From contig NZ_KB899935.1 in assembly GCF_000378465.1 (NCBI RefSeq), positions 1 through 64,000 of the forward strand: a stretch of 64,000 nucleotides of DNA. Reading direction: 5' to 3'. The position numbers and the translations under genes are program-made. The notes under the pieces are model-generated. The model did not search any database. It was not told the origin of the DNA and worked only from the letters and a program-made list of their open reading frames with translations. Each line of letters opens with the position of its first letter. Within the stretch, counting starts at the first letter, position 1. The stretch comes from Elioraea tepidiphila DSM 17972. GTDB lineage: Bacteria; Pseudomonadota; Alphaproteobacteria; Acetobacterales; Acetobacteraceae. Positions 52,827-62,622 of the stretch are shown here, one piece after another.

Positions 52827-52867
52827 ATACCCGGCTGCCAAAGGTCGAACCTTTGGCAGCCGGGTAT
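52827..52867. terminator. Perfect 19-bp inverted repeat at the 3' end of the permease gene
   Basis: The arms ATACCCGGCTGCCAAAGGT and ACCTTTGGCAGCCGGGTAT are perfect complements around a CGA loop. The last base is the first of the permease stop (read on the plus strand). It probably ends transcription from both convergent genes; no T-run is seen on either side. Confidence 0.6.
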
Positions 52868-54324
52868 CAGAACGTCCCGACGAACGTCCCGAGCAGGATC
52901 AGCACGACCAGCGACACGATCGGCCCGAGCGCGGCGACCACGAACAGGTCGCCATAGGCCTGCCGGTGGGTCAGCCCGCAGATGCCGAGCAGCGTGATCA
53001 CCGCGCCGTTGTGCGGCAGCGCATCGAGGCCGCCCGTGGCGACCGTGGTGACGCGATGCAGCAGTTCGGGCGCGATCCCTGCCGCCTGACCGAGTTCGAG
53101 ATAGGTCGGGCCAAGCGTCTTCAGCGCGATGCTCATCCCGCCCGAGGCCGAGCCCGTCATCCCCGCGAGCACGTTCACCGCCACCGCGAGCGAGATCAGC
53201 GGATTGCCCCCGCCCACGCCGAGCACCGCGTCGCGGATCGTCTCGAACGCGCCGAGCGATGCGACCACCGCGCCGAACCCCACCAGCGAGGCGGTGTTGA
53301 AGATCGGCAGCACGGAGGCGTTGGCGCCGTCGTCGAGCGAGCGGGTCAGCTTCGGCAGGCGCGCGCGGTTCGCCATCGCGATCGCGACGATCGCGATCGT
53401 CAGCGCCAGCACGATCGCCCAGAGGCCGCGCACTGCGGTGATGTCGGTCGCGCCATACTCCGGCTGCGCGAGATAGGACGTGTCGAGCCGCGGGATCACC
53501 AGCGCGGTGAAGACGAGGTTGAGCGCGACCACCAGCGCCACCGGCGCGATCGCGAGCGCGAAGGAGGGCAGCGCGCGCGTCTCGGGCGGCGGGTGCGCGC
53601 CGATCTCCATCAGGTCGAAGCCCTCGCCCTGGGCCCGCTCGCGCAAGTTCTTGTCGGGTGTCGCCGCGCCATCGGCCGAGCCGCCGTAGCCCTCGCCGGA
53701 ACCGCGCGCCTGCCGCTCGCGGAATGTCAGCCAGGCGAGGCCCATCCCAAGCATGATCAGCCCCGCGATCACGCCGAGCCCGGGGGCCGCGAACGGCGTG
53801 GTGCCGAAATAGGGCATCGGGATCGCGTTCTGGATCGCCGGCGTGCCGGGCAGCGCGGTCATGGTGAAGGTGAAGGCGCCGAGCGCGATGGTCGCCGGGA
53901 TCAGCCGCTTCGGAATGTCCGCCTGTCGGAACAGGGCCGCCGCCACCGGATAGACCGCGAAGGCGACGACGAACAGCGACACGCCGCCATAGGTCAGCAC
54001 CGCGCAGGCGAGCACCACGGCGAGGATCGAGCGCCCGGCACCGAGGCGGGCGACCATGCCGCGCGCGATCGCCTCCGCGCTGCCGCTGTCGTCCATCAGC
54101 TTGCCGAACACCGCGCCCAGCAGGAACAGCGGGAAGAACGGCACGATGAAGTCGCCGGTCGCGCGCATGAACACCTGGGTGTAGGTGGCGAGCAGCGGCA
54201 CGCCGCCGTCGAACCCGGCCGCGAGCACCGCCATCAGCGGTGCCAGGATCAGCACCGTGACGCCACGATAGGCGAGATAGATCAGCAGCCCGAGGGCGAG
54301 GACGACGCCGATTATGCCGGTCAC
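52867..54324 (-). CDS. GntP/CitM-type permease
   Basis: The 485-residue membrane protein has about twelve hydrophobic segments and GntP-family signs: PFFPLFLLGAVFGKLMDDSG near residue 65 and TGSASGGMSIALKTLG near residue 395, with an extended polar loop around residues 210-250. It probably carries gluconate or a related organic acid with protons. The GTG start at 54324 overlaps the patatin stop as GTGA. The same-strand patatin upstream suggests co-transcription. Confidence 0.82.
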   Translation of the reverse strand: MTGIIGVVLALGLLIYLAYRGVTVLILAPLMAVLAAGFDGGVPLLATYTQVFMRATGDFIVPFFPLFLLGAVFGKLMDDSGSAEAIARGMVARLGAGRSILAVVLACAVLTYGGVSLFVVAFAVYPVAAALFRQADIPKRLIPATIALGAFTFTMTALPGTPAIQNAIPMPYFGTTPFAAPGLGVIAGLIMLGMGLAWLTFRERQARGSGEGYGGSADGAATPDKNLRERAQGEGFDLMEIGAHPPPETRALPSFALAIAPVALVVALNLVFTALVIPRLDTSYLAQPEYGATDITAVRGLWAIVLALTIAIVAIAMANRARLPKLTRSLDDGANASVLPIFNTASLVGFGAVVASLGAFETIRDAVLGVGGGNPLISLAVAVNVLAGMTGSASGGMSIALKTLGPTYLELGQAAGIAPELLHRVTTVATGGLDALPHNGAVITLLGICGLTHRQAYGDLFVVAALGPIVSLVVLILLGTFVGTF

Positions 54325-55439
54325 GCGGCGTTCTCCGCGCCGGTGCCGTCGGCGATCGCGGCCGGCCGGACGCTGCCCCAGAGCACGTGGTCGAGCGGAT
54401 AGGTCGAGCGCGCGCCGAGATCGTCGCGGTGCTCCGCAAGGAAGCGGTCGGCCGCCTGCCAGCCGACATCGTGCAGGTGCCTCAGGAAGGCCCATTCCGC
54501 ATTCAGCTTCGACGATACGCCCAGAGCCGCCATCTCGGCCTCGGCGTGGATGCGGTGGATCAGCATGTCGCGATAGCGTTCGCGCTCCAGGCCTTCGACA
54601 TCGATGAGCTGCTTCAGCAGCAGGATCGTGCGCAGCTCCTTCAGCAGCGACGCGTTGAAGCTCAGCTCGTTGACGCGGTTGAGGATGTCGCGCGCGGATT
54701 TCGGCACCTCGGCACGCACCAGCGGATTGATCTGCACGATCACGAGGTCGCGCGCGTCGCACTCGTCCACCAGCGGATAGAGCGCGGGGTTGCCCATGTA
54801 GCCGCCGTCCCAGTAGGCCTCGCCCTCGATCTCCACCGCCTTGAACAGGAAGGGCAGGCAGGCCGAGGCCATCACGCTGTCGAGCGCGATCTTCGGCTGG
54901 CGGAACACGTGCGGCCGGCCGGTGCGCACATTGGTCGCGGCGACGAACACCTTCAGCGCGTCGCAGCGGTTGACGTTGCCAAAATCGACCGTCTCGCGCA
55001 CGAGATCGCGCAGCGGGTTGATATCGAGCGGATTGGTGTCGTAGGGCGACAGCAGCCGGCTCGCGAGGTCCATCGCGAGATAGCCGGGCGAGAGATCGAG
55101 CGTCCAGCGGCCGAGCGCGTGGTCGAGCCAGGTGCGCTGCACCGGGCTCGTGCGCGCGGCATCGCTGACCGCGCGCCAGAACCGTTCGAGTGCCGCGCGC
55201 GCGCCGTCGCGACCGCCGCGCACCAGCCCGTCGGCCACCACGACGGCGTTCATCGCCCCGGCGGAGGTGCCGCTGATCCCCTCGATCGCGATCGCCTCGT
55301 CGGCGAGCAGCCGGTCCAGCACGCCCCAGGTGAAGGCGCCATGCGCGCCGCCGCCCTGCAGGGCCAATTCGATCCGCTTCGGTCGGGAGAACGAGGCCAC
55401 GCGGCCGGCGGCCCGTTCGGGGGTCGTCTGCTGGGGCAT
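54321..55439 (-). CDS. Patatin-like phospholipase
   Basis: The 372-residue protein has the patatin oxyanion motif ALQGGGAHGAFTWG near residue 30, the nucleophile GTSAGAMNAV near residue 57 and the catalytic Asp in YWDGGYMGNPAL near residue 212. This catalytic dyad indicates a lipid acyl hydrolase. A DUF3734-like C-terminal extension may be present after residue 290 (FNASLLKELRTILLL region). ATG 55439 faces the divergent prfC. Confidence 0.88.
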   Translation of the reverse strand: MPQQTTPERAAGRVASFSRPKRIELALQGGGAHGAFTWGVLDRLLADEAIAIEGISGTSAGAMNAVVVADGLVRGGRDGARAALERFWRAVSDAARTSPVQRTWLDHALGRWTLDLSPGYLAMDLASRLLSPYDTNPLDINPLRDLVRETVDFGNVNRCDALKVFVAATNVRTGRPHVFRQPKIALDSVMASACLPFLFKAVEIEGEAYWDGGYMGNPALYPLVDECDARDLVIVQINPLVRAEVPKSARDILNRVNELSFNASLLKELRTILLLKQLIDVEGLERERYRDMLIHRIHAEAEMAALGVSSKLNAEWAFLRHLHDVGWQAADRFLAEHRDDLGARSTYPLDHVLWGSVRPAAIADGTGAENAA

Positions 55440-55555
55440 GGCCGGGACATGGGGGAGATCATGCTGCGATGCAACACAAAAACGCCCGACCGGTCCCGCG
55501 CGGGCGCAAGGGCGGGGCGCGCACCCGGCGCTGGTGCGGCGCGCACCGGTCCGGC

Positions 55556-57175
55556 ATGGTGCCGCGCATCATGAACGACGGACCCTTCCCGGGCCGGCCT
55601 GCCACGCAGGCCGCGAGCCCCCGCCGCACTTTCGCGATCATCGCCCATCCCGACGCCGGCAAGACCACGCTGACCGAGCGACTCTTGCTGGCCGGCGGGG
55701 CGATCCGGCTCGCCGGCGAGGTGAAGGCGCGCGGCGATCGGCGGCGCGCCCGCTCGGACTGGATGGAGATCGAGCAGAAGCGCGGGATCTCCGTCACCTC
55801 CTCGGTGATGACCTTCGAACGTGACGGCATCACCTTCAACCTGCTCGACACGCCGGGCCACCAGGATTTCAGCGAGGACACCTACCGGACGCTGACCGCG
55901 GTCGATTCCGCGGTGATGGTGATCGACGCGGCGAAGGGCATCGAGAGCCAGACCCGCAAGCTGTTCGAGGTCTGCCGGCTGCGCGACATCCCGATCGCCA
56001 CCTTCATCAACAAGGTCGATCGCGAGGGCCAGGACCCGTTCGCGCTGATGGACGAGATCGCTTCGAGCCTCGCGCTCGACACCGCGCCGATCACCTGGCC
56101 GGTGGGCATGGGCACGGACTTCCGCGGCCTGTTCGATCTGCGGGCGAACCGCGTGCTGCTGCCGGGCGAGGACGGCACAGCGGGGTATGCGCGCGCGGTG
56201 GACGTGACCGGTCCGGACGATTCGGCACTGGTGGAACTGCTGCCGGAGCATGCGCGGGCCGCGCTCGCCGAACAGGCCGAGCTCGCGCTGTCGGCCTGCC
56301 CGGCGCCCGACGCCGAGGCGTATCGCGAGGGGCATCTGACGCCGGTGTTCTTCGGCTCCGCGCTGCGGGGGTTCGGGGTGGCGAGCCTGCTCGACTTCCT
56401 GGCTGCGCATGCGCCCGGGCCGCGGCCGCAGCCGGCCGAGCCGCGCGCGATCGAGCCGGACGAGCCCACGACCACGGGCTTCGTGTTCAAGGTGCAGGCC
56501 AACATGGACCCGCAGCACCGCGACCGGATCGCCTTCGTGCGGCTCTGCTCGGGGCGGTTCCGGCGCGGCATGCGGCTGACGCCCACGCGCACCGGCCGGG
56601 CGCTCGCGGTGCAGAACCCGATCTTCTTCTTCGCGCAGGACCGCGAGCTCGCCGAGGAGGCCTATCCGGGCGACATCATCGGCATTCCGAACCACGGCAC
56701 GCTCCGCGTCGGCGAGACGCTGACCGAGGGCGAGCCGATCCGGTTCACCGGGCTGCCGGATTTCGCGCCCGAGATCCTGCGCCGGGTGCGGCTCGCCGAT
56801 CCGATGCGGGCGAAGCAGATGCGGAAAGGCCTCGAGGATCTCGCGGAGGAGGGCGTGGTGCAGGTGCTGCGCCCGGTGATCGGCGCGGAGTGGATCGTCG
56901 GCGTGGTGGGCCAGCTCCAGCTCGACGTGCTGGAGAGCCGGATGATGGCGGAATACGGCGTGAAGATCGCGCTGGAGACCGCGCCGGCCGAGGCGGCGCG
57001 CTGGATCGCCGGCGCGCGCGAGGAGGTGGCGCGGTTCGTGGAGCGGCATCGCAGCGCGATCGCCGAGGATCGCGATGGCGATCCGGTGTTCCTGGCGCCG
57101 AGCCGCTGGCAGCTGAACCGCGCGATCGAGGAGTGGCCGGCGCTCCGCTTCGGCGCGACCAAGGAAAGACACTGA
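55556..57175 (+). CDS. prfC: Peptide chain release factor 3
   Basis: RF3 is a translational GTPase that ejects RF1/RF2 after termination. The roughly 540-residue protein has G1 HPDAGKTTLTE near residue 30, G2/RGISVTSSVMTF, G3 LLDTPGHQDFSEDT and the G4 site FINKVDREGQDP, then domains II-III. The open frame starts at 55469; ATG 55556 is used and ATG 55571 is also plausible. It is followed by two G/C-rich hairpins. Confidence 0.93.
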   Translation: MVPRIMNDGPFPGRPATQAASPRRTFAIIAHPDAGKTTLTERLLLAGGAIRLAGEVKARGDRRRARSDWMEIEQKRGISVTSSVMTFERDGITFNLLDTPGHQDFSEDTYRTLTAVDSAVMVIDAAKGIESQTRKLFEVCRLRDIPIATFINKVDREGQDPFALMDEIASSLALDTAPITWPVGMGTDFRGLFDLRANRVLLPGEDGTAGYARAVDVTGPDDSALVELLPEHARAALAEQAELALSACPAPDAEAYREGHLTPVFFGSALRGFGVASLLDFLAAHAPGPRPQPAEPRAIEPDEPTTTGFVFKVQANMDPQHRDRIAFVRLCSGRFRRGMRLTPTRTGRALAVQNPIFFFAQDRELAEEAYPGDIIGIPNHGTLRVGETLTEGEPIRFTGLPDFAPEILRRVRLADPMRAKQMRKGLEDLAEEGVVQVLRPVIGAEWIVGVVGQLQLDVLESRMMAEYGVKIALETAPAEAARWIAGAREEVARFVERHRSAIAEDRDGDPVFLAPSRWQLNRAIEEWPALRFGATKERH

Positions 57176-57176
57176 C

Positions 57177-57198
57177 CGGGGGGCCGCAAGGCCCCCCG
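57177..57198 (+). terminator. Hairpin directly after prfC
   Basis: CGGGGGGCC, loop GCAA and GGCCCCCCG form a perfect 9-bp stem starting 2 nt after the prfC stop. A poly-C run follows rather than T, so it may be a partial terminator, with the second hairpin at 57264 as the main one. Confidence 0.55.
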
Positions 57199-57263
57199 CC
57201 CCCCCCCCTGAGGGCGGCGCGCCTCGTTGGGCGTGCCGCGGACCCCGTCGTGCAGGGGAGTGT

Positions 57264-57300
57264 GGGGGGACCAGCGTGGTCCCCCCGCCACGTTTTCTTC
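57264..57300 (+). terminator. Rho-independent terminator downstream of prfC
   Basis: GGGGGGACC, loop AGCGT and GGTCCCCCC form a 9-bp stem, followed after 6 nt by TTTTCTTC. This is the only clear hairpin-plus-T-tract in the region and probably stops prfC transcription before the TauE-like gene. Confidence 0.65.
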
Positions 57301-57384
57301 AATCCTTCCTCAGTTCTGCCTGTTTCGCCTTGTTCCCTCCGGCCCTGCGGCCCACTCTGCCGCGGCCGCCGCGAGTCGTTTCGA

Positions 57385-58293
57385 ATGCAGGTCTACCTTC
57401 CCCTCGCCGAGATGTCGGTCGACGTCCTGCTGGTCGTCGGCATCGGGCTCGCGGTCGGGCTGCTTTCCGGCCTGTTCGGCGTCGGCGGCGGGTTCCTGAT
57501 GACGCCGCTGCTGATCTTCATCGGCATCCCCTCGGCGGTCGCGGTCGCGACCTCGGCCAACCAGACCATGGGCGCCTCGATCTCCGGGCTGATCGCGCAT
57601 TGGCGACGCGGCAACGTGGACGCGAAGATGGGCGCTGTACTGACCGCGGCCGGGCTCGCGGGCTCGGCGCTCGGGGTGCAGCTCTTCGTGCTGGTGCGAA
57701 GTCTCGGCCAGCTCGATCTCGTGGTCGCGCTGTTCTACGTCGTGGTGCTCGGCATCGTCGGCTCGCTGATGGCGGCCGAGAGCGTACGCGCCCTGATGCG
57801 TCGCCGCCGGCAGATCCGCCGCCGCCTGCACGAGCATTTCTGGATGCACGGCCTGCCGCTGAAGATGCGGTTCCGCCAGAGCCGGCTCTACATCAGCGTC
57901 ATCCCGCCGGTGCTGATCGGTTTCGGCATCGGCCTGCTGTCGGCGATCATGGGCGTGGGCGGCGGGTTCATTCTCGTGCCCGCGATGATCTACCTGCTCG
58001 GCATGCCGACCGGGGTGGTGATCGGCACCTCGCTGTTCCAGGTGGTGTTCGTCACCGCGGCGGTGACGGTGATGCAGTCGGTCAGCACCCAGAGCGTGGA
58101 CATCATCCTCTCGCTGCTGCTGATGGCCGGCGCGGTCGCCGGCGCGCAATTCGGCGCGGCGATGGGCTCGCGGCTCCGCGGCGAGGAGACACGCGGGCTC
58201 CTGGGCCTCCTGGTGCTGATGGTGGCGCTGGAGCTCGGCATCAACCTGTTCCGCCGCCCCGAGGCCATGTTCGTGGTGGAACCGCTGCTGTGA
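57385..58293 (+). CDS. TauE/SafE (TSUP) family permease
   Basis: The 302-residue protein has the duplicated TSUP motif: GLLSGLFGVGGGFLMTPLLIF near residue 25 and GLLSAIMGVGGGFILVPAMIYL near residue 185, with about eight hydrophobic segments. The family exports sulfite or organosulfonates, but most members have unknown substrates. ATG 57385 is chosen as the first that precedes the hydrophobic core. Its stop overlaps the next gene as GTGA. Confidence 0.9.
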   Translation: MQVYLPLAEMSVDVLLVVGIGLAVGLLSGLFGVGGGFLMTPLLIFIGIPSAVAVATSANQTMGASISGLIAHWRRGNVDAKMGAVLTAAGLAGSALGVQLFVLVRSLGQLDLVVALFYVVVLGIVGSLMAAESVRALMRRRRQIRRRLHEHFWMHGLPLKMRFRQSRLYISVIPPVLIGFGIGLLSAIMGVGGGFILVPAMIYLLGMPTGVVIGTSLFQVVFVTAAVTVMQSVSTQSVDIILSLLLMAGAVAGAQFGAAMGSRLRGEETRGLLGLLVLMVALELGINLFRRPEAMFVVEPLL

Positions 58294-59024
58294 GCCGCCC
58301 TCCCCGCCTCGCCGCCGCGCTGCTCGCCGCCTCCCTGTTCGCGCCCTCGCCGGCGGCGGCGCTGGTCGCCGAGCTGTCGCAGCGCGAGATCGAGGTCACG
58401 ACCGGCTTCACCGGCGCGGAACTGCTGGTGTTCGGCGCCAAGGAGACGGCGCCCGCCGACCTGGTGGTGGCCGTGCGCGGGCCGGCGCTGCCCTTCGTGG
58501 TGCGGCAGAAGACCCGCATCGCCGGCATGTGGGTGAACGGCGCCTCCGAGATCTTCAACACCGCACCGACCTTCTACGCCATCGCCTCGACCCGGCCGCT
58601 CACCGAGATCCTGCCCGAGAGCGAGCGCCAACGGCTCCGGCTCGGGCTGGACGCGCTGCCGCTCCGGCCCGAGGGGTCGCGCGACGATCCCGCGTTCCGC
58701 GACGCGCTGGTGGAGATCAAGACCGATGCCGGGCTCTATCGCCAGGTGGATGACGGCGTGACCCTCGTCGGAGACCGGCTCTTCCATACCCGCGTCTTCC
58801 TGCCGCCGACGGTGGTTCCCGGACCGTACCGGGTGGATGTGCTGGCGGTGCAGGACGGGCGCATCGTCGCTGCACGCGATGTCTCGCTCGTCGTCCGCCG
58901 GGTCGGCACCTCGGCCGAGATCTGGCGTTTCGCGCACGACCATTCCTGGTTCTACGGCTTCGGCGCGGTGCTGGTCGCGGCACTGGCCGGCTGGGCCGGC
59001 AGCGTGCTGTTCCGGCGGAACTGA
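58290..59024 (+). CDS. TIGR02186-like membrane protein paired with the TSUP permease
   Basis: The 244-residue protein has an N-terminal signal peptide (RLAAALLAASLFAPSPAAAL), a beta-rich extracytoplasmic domain (LSQREIEVTTGFTGAELLVFGA) and a C-terminal transmembrane anchor (GFGAVLVAALAGWAGSVLF). It resembles the conserved family always found beside TauE/SafE permeases in alphaproteobacteria. The GTG start at 58290 overlaps the permease stop, indicating a two-component export or assembly unit. Confidence 0.8.
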   Translation: MSRPPRLAAALLAASLFAPSPAAALVAELSQREIEVTTGFTGAELLVFGAKETAPADLVVAVRGPALPFVVRQKTRIAGMWVNGASEIFNTAPTFYAIASTRPLTEILPESERQRLRLGLDALPLRPEGSRDDPAFRDALVEIKTDAGLYRQVDDGVTLVGDRLFHTRVFLPPTVVPGPYRVDVLAVQDGRIVAARDVSLVVRRVGTSAEIWRFAHDHSWFYGFGAVLVAALAGWAGSVLFRRN

Positions 59025-59069
59025 GACCGGCTCGCGCGATCGGCGCAGAGGCGGGTATGATGCGCGGTC

Positions 59070-59579
59070 ATGACCGACGAGACCGCCTCCAAAGCCGCCG
59101 AGCATGAGGCCGCCCGGCGCGACCGCACCTTCCTCGTGGTGGTGGACGACAGCCCGGAACGGGCGGTCGCGCTGCGCTACGCGGCGCTGCGCGCCGCGCG
59201 CGGCGGCGGCCGCGTAGCCCTGCTGCGCGTCACCGAGCCGCCCGGCCAGACCGAATGGGCGGGCGTGGAGGAGATGATGCGCGAGGAGCGGCGCGCCGAG
59301 GCCGAACAGCTGCTGCAGGGCCTCGCCGCCGAGGTGAACCGGATCACCGGCACGATGCCGGTGCTCTACCTGCGCGAGGGCGAGGCGCGCGACGAGCTTC
59401 TGAAGCTGCTCGCCGAGGAGAAGGGCATCAGCGTGCTGGTGCTCGCCTCCTCGACGTCATCCGAGGGGCCGGGACCGCTGATCACGGCGCTGACGGGGCG
59501 GTACAACCGCCAGCTCCGCACGCCGCTTGTGATCGTGCCGGGCGGGCTGTCGGAGGACGAACTCGAGACGGTGACGTAG
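59070..59579 (+). CDS. Universal stress protein family
   Basis: The 169-residue protein shows a Usp fold: TFLVVVDDSPERAVALRYAA at the start, a helical middle (EEMMREERRAEAEQLLQGLA) and a nucleotide-binding-like end ALTGRYNRQLRTPLVIVPG, matching the GS-containing ATP motif only loosely. It probably binds ATP or a metabolite in stress survival. It is followed by the convergent dehydrogenase gene. Confidence 0.85.
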   Translation: MTDETASKAAEHEAARRDRTFLVVVDDSPERAVALRYAALRAARGGGRVALLRVTEPPGQTEWAGVEEMMREERRAEAEQLLQGLAAEVNRITGTMPVLYLREGEARDELLKLLAEEKGISVLVLASSTSSEGPGPLITALTGRYNRQLRTPLVIVPGGLSEDELETVT

Positions 59580-59591
59580 TCGCGGCGCGCC

Positions 59592-60521
59592 CTACCGCGT
59601 CGGCCGCGGCGTCTCGCCCGAGTAGTCGTAGAAGCCCTTGCCGGTCTTCCGCCCGAGCCAGCCCGCCTCGACATACTTCACCAGCAGCGGGCAGGGCCGG
59701 TACTTGCTGTCCGACAACCCCTCGTACAGCACCTGCATGATCGAGAGGCAGGTATCGAGGCCGATGAAGTCCGCAAGCTCCAGCGGCCCCATCGGATGGT
59801 TCGCGCCGAGCTTCATCGCCGTGTCGATCGAGCGGATGTCGCCGACACCCTCGTAGAGCGCATAGACCGCCTCGTTGATCATCGGCACCAGGATCCGGTT
59901 GACGATGAAGGCCGGGAAATCCTCGGCCACGGCGGTGGTCTTGCCGAGCTTCGCCGCGAGCGCCTGGATCGCCTGGAAGGTCGGCTCGTCGGTGGCGATG
60001 CCGCGGATCACCTCGACGAGCTTCATCACCGGCACCGGGTTCATGAAATGCATGCCGATGAACTTCGCCGGGCGGTCGGTCGCGGCAGCAAGCCCGGTGA
60101 TGCTGATCGAGGAGGTGTTGGTCGCGATCAGGCATCCGGGCTTGAGATGCGGGCAGAGCGCCCGGAAGATCGTCTTCTTGATCTCCTCCTTCTCGGTCGC
60201 GGCCTCGATCACGAGATCGGCGTCGGCGAGCAGCGCGTAGTCGGTGCCGGTGCGGATGCGCGCGAGCGCGGCCTCCTTGTCCTCGGCCGAGATCGTGCCC
60301 TTGGCGACCTGGCGGTCCATGTTCTTCGCCATCACGCCGCGCGCGCGTTCGAGCGCCTCGGGCTTGACGTCGATCATGGTCACCGGCAGCCCGGCAAGCG
60401 CGCAGACATGGGCGATGCCGCTGCCCATCTGGCCCGCACCGATCACGCCGATCGCCGCGATCGTCGGGACCTCCATCGTCGCCTGCGCCTCGGCCGGGGT
60501 CGTCTTCGTGTCCATGGTCAT
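59592..60521 (-). CDS. 3-hydroxybutyryl-CoA dehydrogenase
   Basis: The roughly 309-residue protein has the N-terminal Rossmann motif [23 protein letters not shown] and the catalytic His of [19 protein letters not shown] near residue 150, followed by the C-terminal domain [19 protein letters not shown]. It oxidises 3-hydroxyacyl-CoA in fatty-acid or butyrate/PHB metabolism. ATG 60521 shares a base with the etfA stop (TGATG). The etf pair next to it supplies a quinone-linked electron path. Confidence 0.93.
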   Translation of the reverse strand: MTMDTKTTPAEAQATMEVPTIAAIGVIGAGQMGSGIAHVCALAGLPVTMIDVKPEALERARGVMAKNMDRQVAKGTISAEDKEAALARIRTGTDYALLADADLVIEAATEKEEIKKTIFRALCPHLKPGCLIATNTSSISITGLAAATDRPAKFIGMHFMNPVPVMKLVEVIRGIATDEPTFQAIQALAAKLGKTTAVAEDFPAFIVNRILVPMINEAVYALYEGVGDIRSIDTAMKLGANHPMGPLELADFIGLDTCLSIMQVLYEGLSDSKYRPCPLLVKYVEAGWLGRKTGKGFYDYSGETPRPTR

Positions 60522-61459
60522 CACTTGCTGTCCAGCGCGGCGGCGAGTTCGGGCAGGGCCTGGAACAGGTCGGCCACCAGCCCGTAATCGGCGACCTGGA
60601 AGATCGGCGCCTCCTCGTCCTTGTTGATCGCGACGATCACCTTGCTGTCCTTCATGCCGGCGAGGTGCTGGATCGCGCCCGAGATGCCGACCGCCACGTA
60701 GAGTTCGGGGGCGACGATCTTGCCGGTCTGGCCGACCTGGTAGTCGTTCGGCACGAAGCCCGCATCCACCGCCGCACGCGACGCGCCCACCGCGGCGCCG
60801 AGCTTGTCGGCGACCGCGTCGATCAGCTTGAAGTTCTCGCCCGAGCCCATGCCGCGCCCGCCGGAGATGACGATGCGCGCCGCCGTCAACTCGGGCCGCT
60901 CGGACTTCGACAACTCCTGGCCGACGAAGCGCGAGAGCCCCGGATCCTCGGCCGCCGCGACCGGCTCGATCGCCGCCGACCCGCCCTCCTCCGGCAGCGG
61001 GTCGAAGCTCGCCGCGCGCACCGTGATCACCTTGGTCGCGTCCGACGACTTCACGGTGGCGAGCGCATTGCCGGCATAGATCGGGCGGACGAAGGTGTCG
61101 GCGTCGACCACGCCGGCGATGTCGCTGATCGGCTGCACGTCGAGCAGCGCGCCGAGCCGCGGCATCACGTTCTTGCCCATCGTGGTGGAGGGCGCCAGCA
61201 GATGCGAGTAGCCCGGCGCGAGGGTCGCGAGAAGCGCCGCGAGCGGCTCGGCGAGCGGATGCGCGTAGGCGGGCGCATCCGCCACCAGCACCTTGGCGAC
61301 ACCGGGCAGCTTCGCCGCCGACTCCGCGGCCTCGGCCACACCCTCGCCCACCACCAGCACATGCACCTCGCCGCCGATCCGCTCGGCTGCGGCGACCGCG
61401 CTGCGCGTCGGCTGCTTCACGTGCCGGCCGTCATGATCGGCCAGAACCAGGATCGCCAT
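60521..61459 (-). CDS. etfA: Electron transfer flavoprotein alpha subunit
   Basis: EtfA binds FAD and accepts electrons from acyl-CoA and other dehydrogenases. The 312-residue protein starts [18 protein letters not shown] and has the C-terminal FAD site [18 protein letters not shown] near residue 200, [28 protein letters not shown] and the final [20 protein letters not shown]. It follows etfB after about 11 nt and precedes the dehydrogenase. Confidence 0.95.
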   Translation of the reverse strand: MAILVLADHDGRHVKQPTRSAVAAAERIGGEVHVLVVGEGVAEAAESAAKLPGVAKVLVADAPAYAHPLAEPLAALLATLAPGYSHLLAPSTTMGKNVMPRLGALLDVQPISDIAGVVDADTFVRPIYAGNALATVKSSDATKVITVRAASFDPLPEEGGSAAIEPVAAAEDPGLSRFVGQELSKSERPELTAARIVISGGRGMGSGENFKLIDAVADKLGAAVGASRAAVDAGFVPNDYQVGQTGKIVAPELYVAVGISGAIQHLAGMKDSKVIVAINKDEEAPIFQVADYGLVADLFQALPELAAALDSK

Positions 61460-61470
61460 CGCGCCCCTCC

Positions 61471-62220
61471 TCAGATCACCTTGGCCTCGGTGCGGAGCTT
61501 CTGGACGAGCTCCGCGACCGACCCGACCTTCACCCCCGCCTTGCGCTTCGGCGGCTCCTCCACCTTCAGCACCCTGAGCCGCGGCGTGACATCGACGCCG
61601 AGATCGGCGGGCTTCACCGTCTCGATCGTCTTCTTGCGCGCCTTCATGATGTTCGGCAGCGAGGCGTAGCGCGGCTCGTTCAGGCGCAGATCGGTGGTCA
61701 CGATCGCCGGCAGCTTGAGATCGACCGTCTCCAGCCCGCCATCGATCTCGCGCGTGACGGTGATGCGGCCGTCGCCGGGCTCGACCTTGCTCGCGAAGGT
61801 CCCCTGGGCCCAGCCGAGCAGCGCGGCCAGCATCTGGCCCGTCGCGTTCATGTCGTCATCGATCGCCTGCTTGCCCATGATGACGAGATCGGGCGTCTCC
61901 TTCGCCACCAGAGCCTTCAGCAGCTTGGCGACCGCGAGCGGCTGGAGCTCGGCATCCGTCTCGATCAGGATGCCGCGGTCCGCCCCCATCGCGAGCGCGG
62001 TGCGGATCGTCTCCTGGCAGGCGGCAACCCCGGCCGAGACCGCGACGATCTCGGTCGCCTTGCCCTTCTCCTTGAGCCGGACCGCCTCCTCGACGGCGAT
62101 CTCGTCGAACGGGTTCATCGACATCTTCACGTTCGCCGTGTCGACGCCCGAACCGTCCGATTTCACCCGGATCTTGACATTGTAGTCGACCACCCGCTTG
62201 ACCGGGACGAGGATCTTCAT
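61471..62220 (-). CDS. etfB: Electron transfer flavoprotein beta subunit
   Basis: EtfB binds AMP and pairs with EtfA. The 249-residue protein begins [20 protein letters not shown] and has [23 protein letters not shown] near residue 32, [21 protein letters not shown] near residue 112 and a helical C-terminus. ATG 62220 is chosen over an upstream extension. It is first in the etfB-etfA-hbd unit. Confidence 0.95.
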   Translation of the reverse strand: MKILVPVKRVVDYNVKIRVKSDGSGVDTANVKMSMNPFDEIAVEEAVRLKEKGKATEIVAVSAGVAACQETIRTALAMGADRGILIETDAELQPLAVAKLLKALVAKETPDLVIMGKQAIDDDMNATGQMLAALLGWAQGTFASKVEPGDGRITVTREIDGGLETVDLKLPAIVTTDLRLNEPRYASLPNIMKARKKTIETVKPADLGVDVTPRLRVLKVEEPPKRKAGVKVGSVAELVQKLRTEAKVI

Positions 62221-62382
62221 GCGTGACCTGCCGTCTCTCCGCGGCGCGGGGAAGAAGCCCGCCCGAGGGCGGCCCGGCACTCCCCTCCCGCCTGCGGCAC
62301 ATCCGCGGCGAGGTGTCTTCGCGCCTGCAACAAAACGGCCGGGACCATAGGCGGGCAGGCCGCCCGAGTCAAAATGCCGCCA

Positions 62383-62574
62383 TCAGCCGCGGGCGAGCAC
62401 GACCAGCAGCATGAACAGCAGGACGGCGCCGAACTGGAGCAGCACGCGCCAGCGCATCAGCACGTTGCTCCGCGCGGGGTCGTTGCCGCGCGCGAGCCCG
62501 ACCACGCCGGCGAGCAGCACACCGAGGGTGGCGAGCATGGCGATCGCAACCAGGATCATCAGGAAGGTCTGCAT
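62383..62574 (-). CDS. Small twin-transmembrane protein (HIG1-like)
   Basis: The 63-residue protein has two hydrophobic helices (about residues 5-28 and 43-61) joined by ARGNDPARSNVLMRWRVLLQ, the typical loop of HIG1/hypoxia-induced-like small membrane proteins in alphaproteobacteria. Such proteins associate with cytochrome oxidases, but the role here is unknown. ATG 62574; the downstream gap to etfB is about 160 nt. Confidence 0.75.
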   Translation of the reverse strand: MQTFLMILVAIAMLATLGVLLAGVVGLARGNDPARSNVLMRWRVLLQFGAVLLFMLLVVLARG

Positions 62575-62622
62575 GGCGGCGCTATCGCACGTCTGCGGCC
62601 GCGCGTCGCGGTCCCGTGTGCG

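Noticed and set aside
57199-57212. Poly-C tract as a phase-variation site
   Set aside because: It lies between terminator hairpins after prfC, not in a coding start or promoter, so a switching role is not supported.
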